Shown here: positions 11,262 to 17,300 of the stretch, one piece after another
Position numbering within the stretch: position 1 is the stretch's first letter
Layout: each line of letters opens with the position of its first letter
DNA from: a virus
IMG/VR virus record: IMGVR_UViG_3300047319_001363
Span: 1 to 21,687 of that record
Length of the DNA: 21,687 nucleotides
Strand: one strand, 5' to 3'
Made by a program: the position numbers and the translations under genes
The notes under the pieces: generated by a model
What the model saw: the letters and a program-made list of their open reading frames with translations, nothing else
Database searches by the model: none
Told to the model about the DNA's origin: nothing

Positions 11262-13294
11262 GCGGACTTTCTTAAGGATTGACCGGCGATAGTACCTTTG
11301 AGGCGACTCGACATGATGCCTTGCTGCAAGACATCATTGATTACATCCATGGTATGTTTATAGGCTCGACGGATGATCTCGATCTCTGGATCTTTAATGG
11401 CGTAAGATACGCAATTAGCATTCAGGATCAGCACACCCATCCGCGCCATTTCCTGGGTGAACAGAGCCTGGATCTGTTCCTTGGTTGCGCCAAGGAAATC
11501 ATGAACGTCCAGTTTCAGGAGCGGTGGCGAGCCACGAAACGCAATTGGACCAGAATAGTGTGATGTTCTTTCAAGTAGCGGTGCTTCAGATCGGATCTTC
11601 AATCCAACAGAGTATAGATGATCAAGGACGTTCTCCCGTTCCATCTTCTTGATAGTGGCGAGTGCAGCAGCCATCGACAGAGTGTCACCAAAGAAGGTGC
11701 CGGAGAAGAACACGCCGAGGTGGCCGTTCAGCATCTTCATGATCCCGGCATCACCGACCAGAGCCGAGATCGGCATTCCGTTGGCCATCGACTTGCCGAA
11801 GCAAGCAAGATCGGGTGTGACACCAAAATACTCCTGACCACCGCCCATGGCGTAACGGAAGCCAGTCTGGATCTCATCGAAGATCAGAATGATTTCGTTC
11901 CTGGTACACCATGACCGTAATGCCTGGAGGTATTCCCTGTCGTGGGTTGGCTCGACAATGACGGCGGCGACATCGCTCCAGTCTTCGCCCCAGTCTCTTA
12001 ATTCATCGAGATCACCGTATTCGATCTTGTGTGACAGATTGGTTACGGATTCTGGAATTCCTTTGTTCTTTCCTTCCAGTGTTGAGGCTGACCAATCAGC
12101 CCAGCCATGGTAGGATCCGATTAGAATATGATCCCGTTCGGTGTAGGCCCTGGCCAGCCTGACTGCCGCCGATGTCACATCGGTACCGGACTTGCCGAAC
12201 TGGACCTTATCGGCACAAGGAATCAGGTCGCACAGCTTCTCGCTTAACTCACATTCAAGCTTGGTGGCCAGACTGAAGCTCATGCCGCAGTTCAGTTGCC
12301 GCCGCACCGCCTCATCAACGTCAGGATCGCGGTAACCTAGGACAACAGGAAGTAGAGCATTAACAAGATCAACATAGTCGTTCCCATCAACATCAAAAAT
12401 CCTCGCACCATCGCCATGAGAGGCGAATAGTGGAGCCCCGCCCCTGGGATACCAAAGAGCAGACTTCGAGTATGTTTGGGACCCAAGGGGAATTGTCCTG
12501 GTGGCTCGTACCAGCAGCTCATCTGACCGTTGATATGTTCGTTCTGGTAATCGTTCTCCAGCGAGGTCCTGGTAGAACCGCTCATTTCGAATGGCTCCAG
12601 CATTGATTTGCCTCAGGTGTGGGTTGTCATCGAGGATCCGCATGATATGCATGCATGTCGGCGGGAAAGCCAGCGGCAGTTGCTTGGCGATTTCCTTGCA
12701 CAGCTCGTAGTCTTCCTTGGTGTCGAGGACCCATCGCTCCTTGTGTGCCCCAGGAAACGGGCAAATCAGGTATTCCTGGGAGAACCGATCCCGGTTGCGG
12801 ATGATCCACTGTGTCACACAGTCCCGATCTGTCTTCCTGGTGGTCTCTCTCCAGGCTGTTTCCAGCGCATCGAAGGTGAGACACTCGACATCCAATCCGT
12901 CTGGCCATGTCGGCTGGTTGGAACAGTACGAAGCACCCGTCGTCTTTTGTAGTTGGACGACCTGTCCGACCACATAAGGGTCGAGGAACGGACAATCACA
13001 GGTGATTCGCAGGATAATGTCGGCTTTATAGTCTTTCGCACATTGATAATAGCGGTTCAGCACATCCTTTTCTGAGCCACGGAAGCAATCGATGCGGTTC
13101 TGTCTGCAATCCTTGGCTAGAACATCATCGGATTCCAGCGTGGTGGTGGCGATCACCACCTGATTGACTCCTGGAGAGTTGACTAACGCCCGCCAGACCC
13201 AGCGATACACCGGCATGCCTCCGAGTGGAGCCATCACCTTGCCAGGGAACCGCGTCGAGCCCATCCTAGCCTGGGCAATCGCAACGACTTTCAT
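11258..13294 (-). CDS. fused SpsF-type cytidylyltransferase and class III aminotransferase
   Basis: A 678-residue two-domain protein. Residues 1-235 are an SpsF/COG1861-type nucleotidyltransferase: IAQARMGSTRFPGKV (6-20), then LRITCDCPFLDP (95-106) with D100 as a likely metal ligand; such enzymes activate sugars as CMP derivatives. Residues 255-665 are a class III (HemL/glutamate-1-semialdehyde aminomutase-like) PLP domain: GKSGTDVTSAAVRLARA (367-383), GSYHGWADW (393-401), IFDEIQTGFR (471-480) and LACFGKSMANGMP with K501 as the Schiff-base lysine. No frameshift or internal stop is seen, so it is one polypeptide. The first domain could provide the PseF-type CMP step; the second domain's substrate is unknown. 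ATGA overlaps join it to both neighbours. Confidence 0.9.
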   Translation of the reverse strand: MKVVAIAQARMGSTRFPGKVMAPLGGMPVYRWVWRALVNSPGVNQVVIATTTLESDDVLAKDCRQNRIDCFRGSEKDVLNRYYQCAKDYKADIILRITCDCPFLDPYVVGQVVQLQKTTGASYCSNQPTWPDGLDVECLTFDALETAWRETTRKTDRDCVTQWIIRNRDRFSQEYLICPFPGAHKERWVLDTKEDYELCKEIAKQLPLAFPPTCMHIMRILDDNPHLRQINAGAIRNERFYQDLAGERLPERTYQRSDELLVRATRTIPLGSQTYSKSALWYPRGGAPLFASHGDGARIFDVDGNDYVDLVNALLPVVLGYRDPDVDEAVRRQLNCGMSFSLATKLECELSEKLCDLIPCADKVQFGKSGTDVTSAAVRLARAYTERDHILIGSYHGWADWSASTLEGKNKGIPESVTNLSHKIEYGDLDELRDWGEDWSDVAAVIVEPTHDREYLQALRSWCTRNEIILIFDEIQTGFRYAMGGGQEYFGVTPDLACFGKSMANGMPISALVGDAGIMKMLNGHLGVFFSGTFFGDTLSMAAALATIKKMERENVLDHLYSVGLKIRSEAPLLERTSHYSGPIAFRGSPPLLKLDVHDFLGATKEQIQALFTQEMARMGVLILNANCVSYAIKDPEIEIIRRAYKHTMDVINDVLQQGIMSSRLKGTIAGQSLRKSA

Positions 13295-14190
13295 TCCAGT
13301 CCCGCCTGTTTACGAACCTCAAGACAGATTTTGAGAACCTCAAGACCTTCTTCACCGGTACAGCCGATGGTTTCTTTGCCATCGATGCGGTCCAGGAATG
13401 CCTGCATTTCTTCAACATAATTTTCGTTCCAGGTGTCGAAGCCTTGATAACTATCAATAGGTCGCTCAATACCGAAGACGGCACCATTCCTATTCACAAG
13501 GTCACAGGAGATGCGACCATTATCACCAATGATGGTGAAGAACCTTAATTCCGGTCTTGTAACGTAATCCAGATGAACCGTAGTTCGACATCCTATGTCA
13601 TGCGTTAAGAGAATATCCGATATATCGTCCTTGCCATTAGTGAGGCAAGTCGATGAGCCAGCAACGATAGCAGGGCCAAGAAGGTAAAGAGCAAGATCCA
13701 ACTCATGGCTCCAATTGAGAATAACACCATCGCGTAGATAATGAGGTCGGTCGTTGTATTGACCGAGTGTAAAATTGGCCCAGATTGGCTTTCCAATAAT
13801 CCCAGCACCTAACCACTCCTTGGCTTTCTTGACGCAGCTATGGTAGCGGAGATTGTAGCCAACCATTGCTCTTTGGTTAAACGAGCTTGGCTCAACTATC
13901 GCCGGTAGAAGTATGTCGTATTCTTGTTGTGTGGTGGCGATTGGTTTCTCAATTAATATCGGTTTTGGATGTGTCACTATAATATGTTTATAGTGCTGAT
14001 CTGTCGGGCTGGCGATGACGAATGCATCCAAATTTATCAGCCTTGATTCCGGCCATAGCCTCCAGAAGGAAGGGAAATCCTCTGCGGCCACCTCGGGATC
14101 AAAACCAACAACATTATGGCCCATAGCCATGAGATTCTTGGCATGCCTCATGCCGATACTGCCAAGCCCAATCACACCGACTGTTTTCAT
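13291..14190 (-). CDS. Gfo/Idh/MocA-family oxidoreductase
   Basis: A 299-residue NAD(P)-dependent dehydrogenase. The Rossmann motif is GVIGLGSIGMRHAKNL (5-20), and the family signature EKP occurs at 81-83 (ILIEKPIATT). The C-terminal alpha/beta domain contains NWSHELDLALYLLG, which holds a candidate catalytic histidine, and the usual ending with a long helix. Family members oxidise or reduce sugars or nucleotide sugars, and several work in amino- and deoxysugar clusters. No step of standard pseudaminic synthesis needs it, so it may set a variant configuration or feed the aminotransferases. It is slightly short for the family but complete. ATGA overlaps link it to the gene before and the gene after. 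Confidence 0.85.
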   Translation of the reverse strand: MKTVGVIGLGSIGMRHAKNLMAMGHNVVGFDPEVAAEDFPSFWRLWPESRLINLDAFVIASPTDQHYKHIIVTHPKPILIEKPIATTQQEYDILLPAIVEPSSFNQRAMVGYNLRYHSCVKKAKEWLGAGIIGKPIWANFTLGQYNDRPHYLRDGVILNWSHELDLALYLLGPAIVAGSSTCLTNGKDDISDILLTHDIGCRTTVHLDYVTRPELRFFTIIGDNGRISCDLVNRNGAVFGIERPIDSYQGFDTWNENYVEEMQAFLDRIDGKETIGCTGEEGLEVLKICLEVRKQAGLE

Positions 14191-14339
14191 TTAGGCACAC
14201 AATAGAGGTATTTCCATTTATCTTTATGAAGAGTCTCCATTGCGGCGCGACATGATTGCTCCGAATTAAACTCAATAGAGTAAGGTACATATCCGCTATA
14301 AACAGCAACAAACATTATCAAGATCCATGGTGTCATCAT
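14187..14339 (-). CDS. small exported or membrane-anchored protein
   Basis: A 50-residue protein, MMTPWILIMFVAVYSGYVPY followed by a polar domain with two cysteines (SEQSCRAAMETL ... YLYCVPK). Residues 4-18 are hydrophobic and act as a signal sequence or a membrane anchor; the two cysteines could form a disulfide in the periplasm. Similar small proteins with an F-x-S-x-x-x-C-x-x-A-M...L and a terminal CVP are found in proteobacteria and phages, without known function. The ATG overlaps the methyltransferase stop, with GGAG five bases upstream; the second ATG three bases later is equally possible. Its stop overlaps the next start (ATGA). Confidence 0.6.
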   Translation of the reverse strand: MMTPWILIMFVAVYSGYVPYSIEFNSEQSCRAAMETLHKDKWKYLYCVPK

Positions 14340-14941
14340 TTCTTCTCCGGGAATGCGTTTTTGAGATCCTTCTTGAGGATCGTAACGCTGGTTTCGTTTT
14401 GAATGGTTCGCCCATAGAGCGAATAGCCGGGATGGCTGAGCCACAGATTGGCAAAGTCGTAGTGATACGAGAACAGCCCAGGCTTATGCTTGTAGGGGAC
14501 TCGGTGTGCAGCGGCTGGCGTGAAGTCATGGACGATGAGAAATCCACCATCCTGTAGAACCTGATCTCCCTCGAATGCGATTTCGAAATAGTCCTCGGGG
14601 TCACAGAGATAGAGACACCATCCGTAGATCAGAAGATCTGCCAAGTTTGGTGAGAAATGATGCGAGAGCTTGTCTGCGGTGCCAGCCCAGACCTGGACCT
14701 TGGATTGTCCTCTGGTCGAGATATAACACGGATCAATCCCCTCGACCTCACAGTCGTATCTCTGTTCGATGATGGCGAGCCGCCAGCCATTGGAACAGCC
14801 AATCTCAACCGCTCTCTTTGGTTTGATGTTGTATACCTCAAGCGCTTGCAGGACCGGATCGTTCTTTCCGGTCAGCTTGGCTTCATTGCGCTTCAGCCAT
14901 TCGGCTCCCTCGCCAAGGGCGAAGACTCTAGATTGCTTCAT
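14336..14941 (-). CDS. class I SAM-dependent methyltransferase
   Basis: A 201-residue protein. Motif I is AVEIGCSNGW (44-53), and the following acidic strand end is VEGIDP (66-71) with D70, giving a complete SAM-binding Rossmann core; LADLLIYGWCLYLCDPEDYF and GGFLIVHDF match motifs IV to VI of this superfamily. The target cannot be read from sequence. Within the operon, O- or N-methylation of a sugar or its amino group is likely, and similar methyltransferases occur in nonulosonic acid clusters. The start at 14941 overlaps the GNAT stop (ATGA); the longer in-frame start at 14965 would run into the GNAT gene. The end overlaps the exported-protein start. Confidence 0.82.
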   Translation of the reverse strand: MKQSRVFALGEGAEWLKRNEAKLTGKNDPVLQALEVYNIKPKRAVEIGCSNGWRLAIIEQRYDCEVEGIDPCYISTRGQSKVQVWAGTADKLSHHFSPNLADLLIYGWCLYLCDPEDYFEIAFEGDQVLQDGGFLIVHDFTPAAAHRVPYKHKPGLFSYHYDFANLWLSHPGYSLYGRTIQNETSVTILKKDLKNAFPEKK

Positions 14942-15453
14942 GGTGCGAATTTTCCAAAGGTCCACATGCTCATCGGCTGACCGTCAAACAGGAAATGACC
15001 GGGAACGACTGCCTCTTGGCTCATTCCATACTCGGTGCAAATTTTGATCATTTTGACGTTTGCTACCATGCAGCCCGCCTCGATTTTTCTGATTTGCTTT
15101 CTGGCAAACAGATAATCACAGACCGCCTTCCAGGCTTCGTAGCCATAGCCGTTGCCCCACTGGGTCCTGTCTCCGATCATGATGGCGACATTGGCGAGGT
15201 TGTTTTTGTCGTCCACATTGACTGATATCGATCCAATCGCGGCATAGGATGTCAGCAACCGAATCGTATTGGTGCTGTTAGGTTCCACGGTCGCGGCGGA
15301 GTACCAATAATCAAGTTGGGTGTCCGCTGAGTGGGTGTAGTGCCGGTGTTCCGAGTATTTGACGACCTCTGGATCGTTCAGCCATTCCGCAAATTGCGGT
15401 GCATCCGAAGTGTGGACCGGACCAATCTCTAGACGTGGAGATTTCAGAATCAT
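14938..15453 (-). CDS. GNAT-family N-acetyltransferase (possible PseH role)
   Basis: A 171-residue acetyltransferase of the RimJ/RimL/PseH-like type. The N-terminal substrate-contacting strand-helix is SPRLEIGPVHTSDAPQFAEW; the acetyl-CoA pyrophosphate loop is QWGNGYGYEA (98-107), followed by the helix WKAVCDYLFARKQIRKIEAG and the IKICTEYGM segment typical of motif B. In pseudaminic acid synthesis PseH acetylates the 4-amino sugar made by PseC, and this is the only acetyltransferase in the cassette, so that role is a natural inference. It could equally modify a later intermediate. The start at 15453 overlaps the stop of the 54-residue first gene, and its stop overlaps the methyltransferase start. 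Confidence 0.85.
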   Translation of the reverse strand: MILKSPRLEIGPVHTSDAPQFAEWLNDPEVVKYSEHRHYTHSADTQLDYWYSAATVEPNSTNTIRLLTSYAAIGSISVNVDDKNNLANVAIMIGDRTQWGNGYGYEAWKAVCDYLFARKQIRKIEAGCMVANVKMIKICTEYGMSQEAVVPGHFLFDGQPMSMWTFGKFAP

Positions 15454-15614
15454 TTCTTTTTTACCGTTGCTTTGATGTGTCTGACCACCTCCAGAAGCTG
15501 CTGTGCCAGGAACAGGATCTCCGGAGACTCGGCGGAGCGGCCACCCCAGCGGGTGAGGTAATCCACCTTGTTTGTTAGTTGTCTCTCAAGCTCGATGGCC
15601 TCGTCCTTGGTCAT
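15450..15614 (-). CDS. hypothetical 54-residue first gene of the sugar operon
   Basis: A 54-residue, largely helical protein, MTKDEAIELERQLTNKVDYL followed by a segment with RWGGRSAE and a second helix (LFLAQQLLEVVRHIKATVKKK). It has the look of a small two-helix coiled coil. No family is recognised. The ATG at 15614 has GAGGAGG immediately before it, one of the best ribosome-binding sites in the window, and it is the first gene of the leftward operon, diverging from TerL. A much longer in-frame extension across TerL is clearly a shadow. The GNAT start overlaps its stop (ATGA). Confidence 0.65.
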   Translation of the reverse strand: MTKDEAIELERQLTNKVDYLTRWGGRSAESPEILFLAQQLLEVVRHIKATVKKK

Positions 15615-15653
15615 GGTACCTCCTCGATCATGGGTAGCCCAATTTGGGTTTGA

Positions 15654-15682
15654 TTGCCCACAACTATCTCGCACCCTATAGT
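15654..15682 (+). promoter_or_regulatory. candidate sigma70-type promoter for TerL and structural genes
   Basis: TTGCCC (15654-15659) and TATAGT (15677-15682) are separated by exactly 17 bases, a good fit to a -35/-10 pair with a near-consensus -10. Transcription would begin near 15689, ahead of the ATG at 15708 and after the TTG at 15654 that would give a longer TerL, so it supports the shorter start. The gap to the leftward operon start is under 100 bases, so its promoter must overlap here too. Confidence 0.45.
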
Positions 15683-15707
15683 TCGCTATCCACAGGTCCG
15701 TGCTTTC

Positions 15708-17300
15708 ATGATCCTCAACAAGATGGCCAAGGCTGCTACGCAGATTGCCAAGTTGAAGGAGCGTGATGTCTATGAAGGCACCCTGATCGAGTTTGCCGAA
15801 TACGTCTGGCCGGTGGTGGAACCTGCGATTCCCTTCATCCGTGGCTGGGCCATCGAGGCGATTGCCGAGCATCTCCAGGCTGTTACCGATGGCTACATCA
15901 AGCGGCTGTTGATGAACGTGCCGCCGGGATTCACCAAGTCCCTGATGACCGATGTGTTCTGGCCCGCCTACGAGTGGGGTCCCAAGAACATGCCGTGGCT
16001 GCGGTATGTCTGCGCTTCCTACTCCAACCACCTGACCGAACGAGACAACATGCGATGCCGCAACATCGTGATCTCGGATCGCTATCAGCGGATGTGGGGC
16101 TCCCGGTTCAAGATCTCCAACGAGCAGTTCACCAAGATCAAGTTCGCCAACGACCATACCGGGTGGAAGCTGGCGACCTCGGTGGGCGGCATCGGCGTCG
16201 GCGAGCGGGGGGATCGGTTCATCATTGACGACCCGAACAACACCATGGACATGGAGTCCGAACAGGTCCGGGACACCACCAACCTGTGGTTTACCGAGGT
16301 CGTTCCCGACCGCCTGAACAACCCCCAGGAAAGCGCAATTGTCATTATACAACAAAGGCTTCATGAGGATGATGTGAGCGGAATCGCGCTGTCTCGGGAG
16401 ATGGGATACACCCACCTGATGATCCCGATGGAGCATGACACATCAAGGCATTGTGTGACTGTTTTGGGGCTAAATGATGATAATAGCCCCAAGACCTGGG
16501 AGGATCCACGGAAAGAAGACGGCGAGCTGGCTTGGCCGGAGCGGTTTACCCAGAAGGTTTGCGAAGATCTGGAGCGGGATAAGGGTCCCCACGCCTGGGC
16601 CGGTCAGTACATGCAGAGCCCGGAACCCCGTGGCGGGTCGATCATCAAGCGGGATTTCTGGCAGTTGTGGGAGGAAGACAAGTTTCCGGAGTTTGAGTAC
16701 ATCCTGGGGTCGGTGGACACCGCCTATACGGACAAAGAAGAGAACGATCCCAGTGCCTTGACCATCTGGGGTGTGTTCCGCGACATCAACAAGAACCCCA
16801 AGATGATGCTGATGTATGCTTGGCAGGAAAGATTACAGTTTCACGAGCTGCTTCAGAAGCTTATCGCCACCTGCACCATCGGCATCGGACCCAAGAAGGG
16901 CCCCCAGTTCCGGGTGGACCGGCTGCTGATCGAGTCCAAGGCCAGCGGGCTGTCGGTTGTCCAGGAACTGCATCGCCTGATCCAGGCCACCGGCAAGATG
17001 GGTGTCGAGTCGAATTCTGTCAAAGGCGACAAATACGCCCGACTGCAATCGGTTCAGCATCTATTCTCCGATGGCATGATCTATGCGCCTGACCGCTCCT
17101 TTGCCGACATGGTGATCGATCAGTGTGCGGTGTTTCCCAAGGGATCACGCGACGACTTGGTCGACTCGACCTCTCAGGCGCTGAAGTATCTGCGTGACAC
17201 CGGCTTTGCATTGCGGCGCGAGGAATACTCTGTAGAAGCTCATGAGGAAATGCTGTACCGTGGTCCATCTTATAACGCTCCGATTTACGGTAATTATTGA
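15708..17300 (+). CDS. terL: terminase large subunit (TerL)
   Basis: A 530-residue packaging motor. ATPase: VPPGFTKSLM (71-80) as Walker A, and GDRFIIDDPNN (168-178) as Walker B. Nuclease: GSVDTAYTDKEENDPSALT with D337 as the first RNase H-fold aspartate, LLIESKASG (407-414) with E409, and RDDLVDSTSQAL (480-491) with the C-terminal aspartates. This gp17-like two-domain enzyme pumps DNA into proheads and cuts concatemers. Length is normal. The ATG at 15708 is chosen over a TTG at 15654 because a promoter-like pair lies between them; the ribosome-binding site is weak. The stop overlaps the portal start (TGATG). Its usual partner TerS is about 14 kb away. Confidence 0.95.
   Translation: MILNKMAKAATQIAKLKERDVYEGTLIEFAEYVWPVVEPAIPFIRGWAIEAIAEHLQAVTDGYIKRLLMNVPPGFTKSLMTDVFWPAYEWGPKNMPWLRYVCASYSNHLTERDNMRCRNIVISDRYQRMWGSRFKISNEQFTKIKFANDHTGWKLATSVGGIGVGERGDRFIIDDPNNTMDMESEQVRDTTNLWFTEVVPDRLNNPQESAIVIIQQRLHEDDVSGIALSREMGYTHLMIPMEHDTSRHCVTVLGLNDDNSPKTWEDPRKEDGELAWPERFTQKVCEDLERDKGPHAWAGQYMQSPEPRGGSIIKRDFWQLWEEDKFPEFEYILGSVDTAYTDKEENDPSALTIWGVFRDINKNPKMMLMYAWQERLQFHELLQKLIATCTIGIGPKKGPQFRVDRLLIESKASGLSVVQELHRLIQATGKMGVESNSVKGDKYARLQSVQHLFSDGMIYAPDRSFADMVIDQCAVFPKGSRDDLVDSTSQALKYLRDTGFALRREEYSVEAHEEMLYRGPSYNAPIYGNY

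Noticed and set aside
5362-15614. Cassette as a DNA base hypermodification pathway
   Set aside because: No thymidylate synthase homolog, DNA glycosyltransferase or other base-modification enzyme is present; all recognised enzymes act on nucleotide sugars.
15615-16436. Long leftward extension of the 54-residue gene across TerL
   Set aside because: Antisense to TerL coding sequence, rich in His, Gly and Asp; the strong ribosome-binding site at the 15614 start marks the real gene.
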